A DNA stretch of 41,060 nucleotides from Brevibacillus formosus. GTDB lineage: Bacteria; Bacillota; Bacilli; Brevibacillales; Brevibacillaceae. Of the stretch, positions 33,926-41,060 are shown in pieces. Numbering within the stretch: position 1 is the stretch's first letter; every line of letters begins with the position of its first letter. The notes under the pieces are model-generated. The model ran no database searches. It had not been told where the DNA came from and saw only the letters and a list, made by a program, of their open reading frames with translations. The DNA is taken from NCBI RefSeq assembly GCF_003013405.1, contig NZ_PXZL01000015.1, positions 1 through 41,060 of the forward strand. The letters are read 5' to 3'. The position numbers were made by a program, and so were the translations under genes.

Positions 33926-35425
33926 TTACTCAGCAGCCATGCTGCTTTCTTTCAAGATAACGTCATGTGCGCCGCCTTCTACCAGGCTAGTAGCAGAGAT
34001 GACGGTGATTCGCGCTTTTTGCTGAAGCTCTGAGATGGAGAGCGAACCGCAATTGCACATGGTCGATTTGATTTTGCTCAAGGTGCGGTCCATGTTCTCG
34101 CGAAGGCTTCCCGCGTATGGTACGTAGGAGTCTACGCCTTCTTCAAAGACGAGACTGCTTTTGCCGCCAGTGTCATAGCGTTGCCAGTTGCGAGCGCGGT
34201 TCGAGCCTTCTCCCCAGTATTCTTTCACGAAGTTGTTGCCGATCTTCACTTTTTTGGTCGGGCTTTCGTCGAAGCGGGCGAAGTAACGTCCCAGCATGAC
34301 AAAGTCTGCACCCATAGCCAAAGCCAGTGTCACATGGTAGTCGTGTACGATTCCGCCGTCGGAGCAGAGCGGGACGTAAATGCCTGTTTCCTTGAAGTAC
34401 TCGTCGCGAGCTGCTGCCACTTCAATGAGGGAAGAGGCTTGGCCGCGTCCAATTCCTTTTTGTTCGCGGGTAATGCAGATGGAGCCGCCGCCAATCCCTA
34501 CTTTAATGAAATCTGCGCCAGATTCCACAAGGTAGCGGAAGCCTTCCTTATCGACGACGTTACCTGCACCGATCGGAACATTGAAGTTTTCTTTTACATA
34601 TTGAACCGTCTCGCGTTGCCATTCGCTGAAGCCGTCAGAGGAGTCGATGACCAGAATGTCAACGCCTGCTTCCACCAACGCAGGGACGCGCTCCTTGTAG
34701 TCCTTTGTATTGATACCGGCACCTACGATATAGCTCTTGTTCGCGTCCAAAAGGGACAGCGGATTGTTTTTGCGGGAATCGTAGTCCTTGCGGAAAACGA
34801 GGAAGTCGAGATTTTGATTTTCGTCTACGATTGGCAAGCAGTTGAGCTTGTGCTCCCAGATCAGGTCGTTGGCTTCGGAGAGCGTGATGCCGGATTTGCC
34901 ATAGATCAGCTTCGAGAATGGTGTCATGATGTCGCTGACGAGTTTGTCCTGAGAGTCGCGGCTGATGCGATAATCGCGACCTGTTACGATTCCGAGCAGC
35001 TTGCCTTTTGCCGTACCATCTTCCGTAATGGCAACGGTGGAGTGGCCTGTCGCCTCTTTCAATTCCAAAATGTCTTTCAGCGTATGGCTTGGTGTGAGGT
35101 TGGAGCGGCTAACGACGAAACCAGCCTTGTAGCCTTTTGCTTTGCGAACCATGGTTGCTTGGCTCTCAACGGACTGGGAGCCAAAAATAAACGAAATACC
35201 GCCACATCTAGCCAATGCGACCGCCATATGATGGTCGGAAACTGCTTGCATGACTGCGGATGAGAACGGTATGTTTAGTGTGATGGCAGGCTTTTCACCT
35301 TTTTTATACTTGGTAATCGGAGTGGATAAGTCCACATTGTTCGGTGTGCATTCTTTTGTGGTGAGATTTGGCAACAGCAAAAACTCATTAAACGTCCGAG
35401 ATGGTTCTGTGTAATAAAAAGCCAC
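33926..35425 (-). CDS. IMP dehydrogenase, divergent class, with CBS domains
   Basis: 499 residues from GTG 35425 (AGGAGGAG upstream). It oxidises IMP to XMP with NAD, the first committed step of GMP synthesis. The catalytic loop is GGGSICITR with C317, and the mobile-flap Arg-Tyr pair is present in NWQRYDT. Two CBS domains lie at about residues 105-215. The sequence differs from the common Bacillus GuaB at usually fixed points: EQKGIGRGQ after the active-site Cys loop, and an N terminus reading FNEFLLLPN. It is probably a second, distinct IMP dehydrogenase rather than the main GuaB, which I would expect elsewhere. No purine riboswitch is visible upstream. Confidence 0.87.
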   Translation of the reverse strand: MAFYYTEPSRTFNEFLLLPNLTTKECTPNNVDLSTPITKYKKGEKPAITLNIPFSSAVMQAVSDHHMAVALARCGGISFIFGSQSVESQATMVRKAKGYKAGFVVSRSNLTPSHTLKDILELKEATGHSTVAITEDGTAKGKLLGIVTGRDYRISRDSQDKLVSDIMTPFSKLIYGKSGITLSEANDLIWEHKLNCLPIVDENQNLDFLVFRKDYDSRKNNPLSLLDANKSYIVGAGINTKDYKERVPALVEAGVDILVIDSSDGFSEWQRETVQYVKENFNVPIGAGNVVDKEGFRYLVESGADFIKVGIGGGSICITREQKGIGRGQASSLIEVAAARDEYFKETGIYVPLCSDGGIVHDYHVTLALAMGADFVMLGRYFARFDESPTKKVKIGNNFVKEYWGEGSNRARNWQRYDTGGKSSLVFEEGVDSYVPYAGSLRENMDRTLSKIKSTMCNCGSLSISELQQKARITVISATSLVEGGAHDVILKESSMAAE

Positions 35426-35551
35426 GATTCTCTCCTCCTAGGTGAAGTTGGTCTCCATTTTTTGAACTGCCTCTTTATTAGAGAAATTTTTACCATGGTA
35501 ACCGTGAAGTTCGACAACGTCAATAGGGAATTGATAGAAGGAGTGATTTCT

Positions 35552-36337
35552 TTGTTAATATTGCGAACAGGTCATGAACAACTTCAGCTTTTGGAGCAAA
35601 TTTCGTTAGAAGATTCGTATATTTTGTACGGGAATATGTACTTGCGAACGGAGAGGAGCGTCGTCGTAACGGACAGCGTCCAAGGAGAAGTAACCGCCAT
35701 CGGGTCTTACTTGAAAGGAATGCCGTTTCATGCATTTTCTCTTCATGTGGTAGAGGGGGATGAAAATTACGAGGTGGAGCCGATGCTCTCCTATATGAAA
35801 GAAGTGCTAAATGGCAGCCTGTCAGATGGACAAAAGGGCGTGATAGCACTAGCAGAGCCTCTCCTGACGCGCGTACAGATTCCGAATACAATCGACACAC
35901 GTACCATGCATCTGATGAAACTAACAGATCCAGAGCATCTTTTACCTGCGGGAGAATCACGAATACTGGAGTTATCCGAAGCACAGATCGTGGAGAATAT
36001 GGCGGCAGAGCTCGGCATGATTAGTTTCCGGGCGGAGGAAGTAGCAGAAATGCCACACATCGCGCTCTTTTCAGAAGGTGGCGAGCCAATGGCCGTAGCA
36101 GGCTTTCATGTCTATGACGAAGCCTACGTAGAAATCGGGAACATTGGAACATCAGTTCATCATCGACAAAAAGGGTTGGGTACGCAAATCAGCTCAGATA
36201 TTTCCCGGATTGGCTTGGAGAAGTCTGCGAATGTTTATTTGATGGTCTTTACGGATAATCCCGCTGCGATGCACGTATATGAGAAGCTCGGATTTGTCAC
36301 GGTATCTTCTTACGCTTTTATTGAATTTCTCCTTTAG
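35552..36337 (+). CDS. GNAT-family N-acetyltransferase
   Basis: About 261 residues from TTG 35552, which has AAGGAG at ideal spacing; ATG 35495 would add 19 residues but lacks a site. The C-terminal half is a GNAT domain: GGEPMAVAGF, then NIGTSVHHRQKGLGTQISS with the acetyl-CoA pyrophosphate-binding Q/R-x-x-G-x-G/A loop (RQKGLGT), and NPAAMHVYEKLGF at the end. The N-terminal ~150 residues are a variant or second acetyltransferase-like domain. The acceptor is unknown. The gene is divergent from the IMP dehydrogenase gene. Confidence 0.82.
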   Translation: MLILRTGHEQLQLLEQISLEDSYILYGNMYLRTERSVVVTDSVQGEVTAIGSYLKGMPFHAFSLHVVEGDENYEVEPMLSYMKEVLNGSLSDGQKGVIALAEPLLTRVQIPNTIDTRTMHLMKLTDPEHLLPAGESRILELSEAQIVENMAAELGMISFRAEEVAEMPHIALFSEGGEPMAVAGFHVYDEAYVEIGNIGTSVHHRQKGLGTQISSDISRIGLEKSANVYLMVFTDNPAAMHVYEKLGFVTVSSYAFIEFLL

Positions 36338-36341
36338 AATA

Positions 36342-36369
36342 GAAAAAGAGAGGACAAGTGTCCTCTCCT
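36342..36369 (-). terminator. hairpin terminator, minus-strand polarity
   Basis: GAGAGGAC pairs with GTCCTCTC around a 4-nt loop. On the minus strand it is followed by TTTTTCT. It lies directly after the acetyltransferase stop, so it would stop transcription running out of the cssRS-like operon through the repeat element. Confidence 0.65.
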
Positions 36370-36376
36370 AATGCGT

Positions 36377-36541
36377 GTTCAAAAAGTTGGCTTTTCAGTA
36401 CCGAGAAGATGGCGAGAACCGAACGAAGGAGGAGCGGAGTGTGGTCAACTACATGAGCACCGGACTTCGGAGGTGAACGCCATATTCGATGTCGATTATG
36501 CTTTCTGGACTACTTCGTGATCAAAAGACGACTTTTTGAAC
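36377..36541. repeat. MITE-like element with terminal inverted repeats
   Basis: About 165 bp flanked by near-identical inverted ends: GTTCAAAAAGTTGGCTTTT on the left and its complement on the right as AAAAGACGACTTTTTGAAC (2 mismatches). The inside encodes no protein and contains several short stem-forming stretches (for example CCGGACTTCGG). It fills the whole gap between two converging genes. Small non-coding elements of this form are typical mobile or REP-like repeats; other copies would lie outside this window. Confidence 0.7.
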
Positions 36542-36550
36542 AACCTTTTA

Positions 36551-37966
36551 TCAGTTCAATCGGCCTTTGAATTCAACAGGTACGATCATCGTAAAGCAAG
36601 GTCCATCTGGATCGTTGCGGGCATCAATCGTCCCTTTATGTGCTTCCAAGACGGCACGGGCAATAGCGAGTCCAAGCCCATGCTTGCCCGACTTTCCTTT
36701 GCGGAAACGCTGGAACAAGTTCGGCAGCAGCGCCTCCTCAATAGGTGGCCCATCATTGGAAATCGCGACGACGACGCTTTTTCCCGCGTGCCTCCCTGTG
36801 ATGGTAAGTCGGCTTTTGGCGTAGCGCAGTTGATTCTCCATGATATTGACGAACGCAGTGCTCAATTGCTCGCCGTCTCCCTCCACGATCAAGTCGGCTG
36901 CCAGATTTAACTCCCACTCGATTTGCGGATTGAGCACGGAGAGCCGCTGCTTCAACAGGTGCATCATCTCTGACAGGTCGACGCGGTCGACTTGCATCAT
37001 TTGAGAGACAGACTCGATCTTCGTGATATACAAGAGCTGTCCGACGACCTTTTCGAGGCGCTTGCTCTCCTCCATGATGATGGATAGCCCTTTTTCAGCC
37101 TGAGGGCCCTGGAAGACGCCTTCTATGAGTCCTTGCGTGTATCCTTGAATCGCCATGATCGGTGTTTTGAGTTCATGGGAAATATTTTGGACAAAATGCT
37201 GCTGTGACTCATCGTATTCCTTCAGTTGGTTCTTCATCATATCGAATGAGCGGGCGAGCTGTCCGATCTCATCTCCGCGATCCATCGCAAGCGGGATATC
37301 GAACTGACGACGAGCGATTTTTTTACACAGCTCTTCCAGTGTTCGCAGCGGTCTGCTCAAATATCCACTAAACCACACGGCCAAAAGCCAGCTGACGAGC
37401 AGCAGCAGACCAAACACGAGCAAAAACTGACGAGTCAAAATCGAATTGATCTGGTTGAGCTCCTGTTCCTTGGAGAACAGTACCATGTAATAGGGGAAGC
37501 CGTGGTAATCCATTTTTTTGCTGACGAACAAATAGCTCTCGTCTCCACGATCCAGCGAGCCATGCTGCAGCTTTTGGCTTGGGTATGTGGCTGCTTTTAG
37601 GAACAGCTCCTTGGAATCCTCATACGGAATGCGGCCATTGCTATTGCTCCGGCGCCCCAGCTCCTGACCGTTCTCTGCATAGACGATCATATCAAATGAG
37701 TACTCATAGCGTTGGAGCAAGAGCTGTAAAAAGTAAGGGGCCGCAGCCGGGACAGGCAGCAGCTCATTATGCTCGTTGAAGGAGATATGCTCAGATAGGG
37801 TGTAAAACTCTTCTTCCAAGAGCGAGTAAGTGTTGGATACCAGATACTGTTTGACAGCCATCGGATACCCGATGCCAAGGCCGACCCCGAGGACGCTTGT
37901 CAGGATCATGAACAAAATGAGGATTTGCCTGGAAATCGGCAGGTTTTTTAGTCGGAATTTGCTCAT
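36551..37966 (-). CDS. cssS: sensor histidine kinase, CssS-like
   Basis: 471 residues from ATG 37966. Two membrane helices (about residues 14-36 and 176-200) bracket an extracytoplasmic sensor domain of about 140 residues. A HAMP domain (GYLSRPLRTLEELCKKIA) follows, then the phospho-acceptor box NISHELKTP with H264 and an HATPase domain with NIMENQLRYAKSRLTI, NDGPPIEE and GKHGLGLAIA. These stretches resemble Bacillus subtilis CssS, which senses misfolded secreted proteins at the membrane-wall interface. The gene overlaps the regulator gene upstream (37963-37966). The CssS label rests on recalled motif similarity and on the paired regulator. Confidence 0.8.
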   Translation of the reverse strand: MSKFRLKNLPISRQILILFMILTSVLGVGLGIGYPMAVKQYLVSNTYSLLEEEFYTLSEHISFNEHNELLPVPAAAPYFLQLLLQRYEYSFDMIVYAENGQELGRRSNSNGRIPYEDSKELFLKAATYPSQKLQHGSLDRGDESYLFVSKKMDYHGFPYYMVLFSKEQELNQINSILTRQFLLVFGLLLLVSWLLAVWFSGYLSRPLRTLEELCKKIARRQFDIPLAMDRGDEIGQLARSFDMMKNQLKEYDESQQHFVQNISHELKTPIMAIQGYTQGLIEGVFQGPQAEKGLSIIMEESKRLEKVVGQLLYITKIESVSQMMQVDRVDLSEMMHLLKQRLSVLNPQIEWELNLAADLIVEGDGEQLSTAFVNIMENQLRYAKSRLTITGRHAGKSVVVAISNDGPPIEEALLPNLFQRFRKGKSGKHGLGLAIARAVLEAHKGTIDARNDPDGPCFTMIVPVEFKGRLN

Positions 37967-38664
37967 ATACGCGTCATTCGGTAGCCGAAGCCATAGACCG
38001 TCTCCAATGGAAACTTGGGCATTTTCTTGCGGATGCGCTTCACCAAGTCATCGACAGCTCTGTCTGAGCCGATGTAGTCTTCTCCCCAGATAGAGGTCAG
38101 AATCTGCTCACGATTCAAGGCCAGACCTTGATTGTGCAAAAGGTAGACGATGAGCTCGAATTCTTTGGTGGTTAAATCAATGAGTTCGTCGCCTTCTTTT
38201 ACTTGTCTGCCTTTTTCTGAGATCATATAAGGATCGACCGTTACCCAGTCTTGGAAGGTTTGGGTAGAGGAAGCAGCGGCACCAGGCTTCTCATAGGTGC
38301 GCTGGAGCAGCTTTTTCGCACGTATGACCAGTTCGCGAGGGAGAAATGGCTTCGCCAAGTAGTCGTCGCTGCCTAGTTCCAGTCCGATGATTTTATCGAC
38401 ATCCTGATCGCGAGCGGAGATGAAGATGATGGGAACATTCGACTTTTCGCGGATAAGACGCAAGAGCTCATAGCCGTCGATGTCGGGCATCATGATGTCC
38501 AATATCCATAAATGTGGCTGTGTTTCTTCATCAAGTAACGGCAAGACGTCCTTGCCGCTGGAAAACGCTTTCACCTGCAATCCAGCACTTTGCAAATACG
38601 ATTGCAAGAGCTCCAACAGGTTCGTTTCATCGTCCACCAGATAGACGAGGTAGGGGGTATTCAT
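37963..38664 (-). CDS. cssR: OmpR-family response regulator, CssR-like
   Basis: 233 residues from ATG 38664. The receiver domain has acidic pocket D11-D12, phospho-acceptor D56 (HLWILDIMMPDIDGY) and K106 (AKPFLPRELVIR). A winged-helix DNA-binding domain follows, with LTTKEFELIVYLL and DRAVDDLVKRIRKK. The stretches PHLWILDIM, IFISARD, GLELGS-x-DY, KPFLPREL and YGFGYRM match CssR of B. subtilis, which activates htrA and htrB under secretion stress and regulates itself. It is the first gene of the cssRS-like operon. The target genes are outside the window. Confidence 0.83.
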   Translation of the reverse strand: MNTPYLVYLVDDETNLLELLQSYLQSAGLQVKAFSSGKDVLPLLDEETQPHLWILDIMMPDIDGYELLRLIREKSNVPIIFISARDQDVDKIIGLELGSDDYLAKPFLPRELVIRAKKLLQRTYEKPGAAASSTQTFQDWVTVDPYMISEKGRQVKEGDELIDLTTKEFELIVYLLHNQGLALNREQILTSIWGEDYIGSDRAVDDLVKRIRKKMPKFPLETVYGFGYRMTRI

Positions 38665-38843
38665 AGATTTTGGCCTCGCTTTGCATCTGTTTTATATCAG
38701 TATTGTAGCATAGCCAAAAACGAGATGTGTGGCACGGACGTATGAGAATCGTGGAAAACGTGTGGAAGCAGGATTCCCCTGTATCCTTCTGGAAAAAGAA
38801 ACAGGGAAAAAAAGACAACGAGAGATGGAAAGGAGCGATTCAT

Positions 38844-39899
38844 ATGAAACGAACAGTCAAATCGTCTCTCATGGTACTAGCCTTCATGCTCTTAACGACG
38901 GCCTGCGGTCAAAAGCCGGTGGACACCCAACCGAGTCCGCAGATACCTGAGCCGATTGTGCAAACGCCACCGGAAACGAATCAGCCCATCGAATACGCGT
39001 ATAAGGCACCGATGACAGGACTTGGCAGTCACGAAAACCTGGGGAGCAAACGACCGATCATGGTGATGATCAACAACGCTCCGCCCGCACGTCCACAAAC
39101 AGGCATCAACAAAGCGGACATGATTTATGAGGTATTGTCAGAAGGGGAAATGACCCGCTTTCTAGCGATATTCCAAAGCCAAAAACCGGAAGTAATCGGA
39201 CCTGTCCGCAGTATCCGTCCTTATTTTATCCAGATCGGGACTGGTTTTGATGCGGTCCTCGTTCACGCGGGGGGAAGTCCGGATGCGCTGGAAGCCTTGG
39301 CGCGAAAAGACCTCAGTCATCTGGATGAAATCCCGAACGGTCAATACTTTTGGAGAGAAAAATTCCGCAAGATGCCACATAACCTGTACACCAAGCCAGA
39401 GCTCTTGGAAAAAGCGATGCAGGATAAAGGGATGCGTCAAACGGCAGAGGTGCCTCACTTTACGTTCCTGCCGGAGAATGCCGAGATCAAGGAAGGCGTG
39501 CCTGCAACACAGGTAGATCTGACTTTCCACTCATTGAATAAAGCTGCTTTTACATATGATGCCGAGCAAAAGAAATACATGCGCTTTACGGCAGGCAAGC
39601 CGCATTTGGACTTGAGCGACAAGAAACAGTTGTCCACGACTAATCTGTTGGTCATCTCCGCCAAACACCGCGTGCTGGATAAAGAAGGGCGTCTATCTGT
39701 CGATGTAATCGGTCCGGGGGACGGTTATTTGTTCCAGCAAGGAAAAGCGCGCAAGATCAAATGGAAGCGAAGCAATGGAGTCATCCGTGCCTATGAGGAC
39801 GCGGCTTTGACGCAAGAAGTGCAGCTTCTGCCTGGAAATACCTGGGTGTCCATATTGCCGAACTCACCGGGTCTGTCGAAGTCCCTCCAGTTCCAGTAA
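38844..39899 (+). CDS. yerB: YerB-like DUF3048 lipoprotein
   Basis: 351 residues from ATG 38844 (AAAGGAGC upstream). A lipoprotein signal ends LLTTAC with C21; a Pro/Thr-rich spacer follows (about residues 24-50). The DUF3048 domain is marked by RPIMVMINNAPPARPQTG, KADMIYEVLSEGEMTRFL and GPVRSIRPYF. The biochemical function of the family is unknown. Gene order yerB-yerC-pcrB is the same as in B. subtilis, which supports orthology. About 180 nt lie between it and the divergent cssR-like gene, with no confident promoter. Confidence 0.87.
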   Translation: MKRTVKSSLMVLAFMLLTTACGQKPVDTQPSPQIPEPIVQTPPETNQPIEYAYKAPMTGLGSHENLGSKRPIMVMINNAPPARPQTGINKADMIYEVLSEGEMTRFLAIFQSQKPEVIGPVRSIRPYFIQIGTGFDAVLVHAGGSPDALEALARKDLSHLDEIPNGQYFWREKFRKMPHNLYTKPELLEKAMQDKGMRQTAEVPHFTFLPENAEIKEGVPATQVDLTFHSLNKAAFTYDAEQKKYMRFTAGKPHLDLSDKKQLSTTNLLVISAKHRVLDKEGRLSVDVIGPGDGYLFQQGKARKIKWKRSNGVIRAYEDAALTQEVQLLPGNTWVSILPNSPGLSKSLQFQ

Positions 39900-39921
39900 G
39901 GATTAGGGCTTGCGGATGAAG

Positions 39922-39984
39922 GCGGTTTCTTCTAAGATAATTGTTGAAGCTTTAGTGCTTAAAAATTGTACAGTGAGAAACCGC
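39922..39984. repeat. inverted repeat in yerB-yerC gap
   Basis: GCGGTTTCT and AGAAACCGC are perfect 9-bp complements separated by 45 nt. The element lies wholly within the untranslated gap before yerC and could fold in its leader. Function unknown. Confidence 0.4.
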
Positions 39985-40018
39985 TCGAAAGACGGACTAT
40001 ATAACAGAGGTGACAGAC

Positions 40019-40309
40019 ATGCAATTGGAAAAATTAAAAGGAAAAGGGCTCGAGCAGTTGTTTGAAGCTATTCTTTCCCTGGAAACGATGGAAGAGTGCT
40101 ATCAATTTTTTGACGATCTGTGCACAGTGAACGAAATGCAGTCGCTCGCACAGCGTCTGGAAGTGGCGAGAATGCTCCGCAAAGGCTTTACTTACAATCA
40201 GATTGAAGCAGAGACCGGCGCAAGTACGGCGACTATTTCTCGCGTCAAACGCTGTTTGAACTATGGAAATGACGGATACCAGATGGCGCTTGAGCGGATC
40301 GGAAAATAG
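40019..40309 (+). CDS. yerC: YerC-like TrpR-family DNA-binding protein
   Basis: 96 residues from ATG 40019: AGAGGTGA lies 5 nt upstream, and a GTG at 40010 is part of that site. The TrpR-repressor-type helix-turn-helix is plain: VNEMQSLAQRLEVARMLRKG, then YNQIEAETGASTATISRVKR. The family regulates unknown targets in Bacillota. It is encoded 17 nt before pcrB. Confidence 0.88.
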   Translation: MQLEKLKGKGLEQLFEAILSLETMEECYQFFDDLCTVNEMQSLAQRLEVARMLRKGFTYNQIEAETGASTATISRVKRCLNYGNDGYQMALERIGK

Positions 40310-40326
40310 CTAGGAGGCAGGCAACG

Positions 40327-41022
40327 TTGATTGACTATCGTGGCTGGCGCCATACATTTAAACTAGACCCGGATAAAACAATCGATGACGAGGCCTTGGA
40401 GGCGATTTGCGAGTCCGGAACAGATGCGATCATTGTAGGCGGCACGTACGGTGTGACCTATGACAATACGCTCGAATTGATGTCGCGATTGCGTCGTTAC
40501 GCAGTACCGGCTGTCTTGGAGATTTCCTCGCTGGATGCGGTCGTGCCGGGATTTGATTCGTACTTGATCCCGCTCGTATTGAACGCTGGCGATCCAGACT
40601 GGATTTTTGCTCCGCATGTATCGGGGCTTCAAGCGTTTGGCGCTTATATTCATTGGGATGAGATTATTACAGAAGGCTATATCATCGCCAATCCGGAAGC
40701 GGGCGTAGCACAGCTGACGAAAGCACGTCCGATTGCGGATGCCTCGCAGGCCAAAGCGTACGCGCAGGTAGCGACGAACATTTGCCGCTTGCCGATTGTC
40801 TACATGGAGTACAGCGGTACATACGGCGATCCGGCAATCGTGAAGGCTGCCAAGGCAGGCGCGGGCGAAGCCCACCTCTTTTATGGCGGCGGAATTCGTA
40901 ACCCGGAGCAAGCGGCAGAAATGGCTGCGATTGCTGATACGGTTGTTGTAGGGAATGTCATTTATGATGATCTCGCTGCTGCATTGGCTACTGTGAAGGC
41001 CGTTAAGGGAACAAGCAACTAA
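40327..41022 (+). CDS. pcrB: heptaprenylglyceryl phosphate synthase PcrB
   Basis: 231 residues. The start is TTG 40327, with TAGGAGG at good spacing. A TIM-barrel prenyltransferase that joins glycerol-1-phosphate to heptaprenyl diphosphate, the bacterial relative of archaeal GGGP synthase. Visible signatures are HTFKLDPDK at the N terminus, VYMEYSGTYG (prenyl and substrate region) and LFYGGGIRNPEQA (phosphate binding). The size is standard. It follows yerC directly, as in Bacillus, where pcrA and ligA come next; those would lie past the right edge. Confidence 0.93.
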   Translation: MIDYRGWRHTFKLDPDKTIDDEALEAICESGTDAIIVGGTYGVTYDNTLELMSRLRRYAVPAVLEISSLDAVVPGFDSYLIPLVLNAGDPDWIFAPHVSGLQAFGAYIHWDEIITEGYIIANPEAGVAQLTKARPIADASQAKAYAQVATNICRLPIVYMEYSGTYGDPAIVKAAKAGAGEAHLFYGGGIRNPEQAAEMAAIADTVVVGNVIYDDLAAALATVKAVKGTSN

Positions 41023-41060
41023 AAAAGCCACCTCCCCAACTGGTCAAGGCCCCGTTTAGT

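Noticed and set aside
34181..35263. Plus-strand open frame of 360 codons
   Set aside because: It lies opposite the IMP dehydrogenase gene, which carries a complete active site; the shadow has no family features.
35426..35551. Purine riboswitch before the IMP dehydrogenase gene
   Set aside because: The leader on that strand is too short and has no purine-aptamer features.
1..41060. CRISPR array, tRNA or rRNA genes
   Set aside because: No regularly spaced repeats, no cloverleaf-forming conserved tRNA sequence and no rRNA segments were noticed on reading; a covariance-model scan was not possible.

Overview
The window looks like the chromosome of a spore-forming Bacillota of the Brevibacillus group. 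The right edge carries the conserved order yerB-yerC-pcrB, a GerA-type germinant-receptor operon sits in the middle, and the GC content is moderate with strong AGGAGG ribosome binding sites. Genus-level placement is inference. No tRNA, rRNA or CRISPR array was seen. No stretch longer than about 300 bases lacks a gene.

Positions 1-24182 (minus strand) hold a phage tail module in classical long-tail order: tail terminator, one tube protein, tail-assembly chaperone with a -1 frameshift extension, tape measure, Dit-like protein, accessory hub protein, tail-lysin hub, then small and very large host-contact proteins running off the left edge. I see no sheath, capsid, portal or terminase. The module begins at a divergent promoter region where a prophage would normally place its head genes. 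The best reading is a non-contractile (F-type) tailocin or domesticated tail element. Unusual points are S-layer-homology (SLH) sequence in the Dit-like protein and its neighbour, a hub carrying both an M23 endopeptidase and a glucosaminidase-like domain, and giant beta-sandwich fibres with one AT-rich, possibly swapped cassette.

Positions 24183-28498 (plus strand, divergent) hold a dedicated control and accessory block: four small unknown proteins, a compact sigma-70-family factor, an acidic unknown, a thymidylate-kinase-like protein with a broken P-loop, an exported lytic transglycosylase and a second, larger sigma factor. A 13-base motif (CTGTCTANYCTAT) recurs five times between 17.9 and 24.6 kb, always in the transcriptional direction of the gene it precedes. 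It is a candidate signal for one of the element's own sigma factors or another dedicated regulator. Terminator-like hairpins separate genes expected to need very different copy numbers.

Positions 28499-41060 are ordinary chromosome: aldo/keto reductase, a gerA-gerC-small D subunit-gerB operon, a divergent-class IMP dehydrogenase, a GNAT acetyltransferase, a roughly 165-bp terminal-inverted-repeat element, a CssRS-like secretion-stress two-component system, then yerB, yerC and pcrB.
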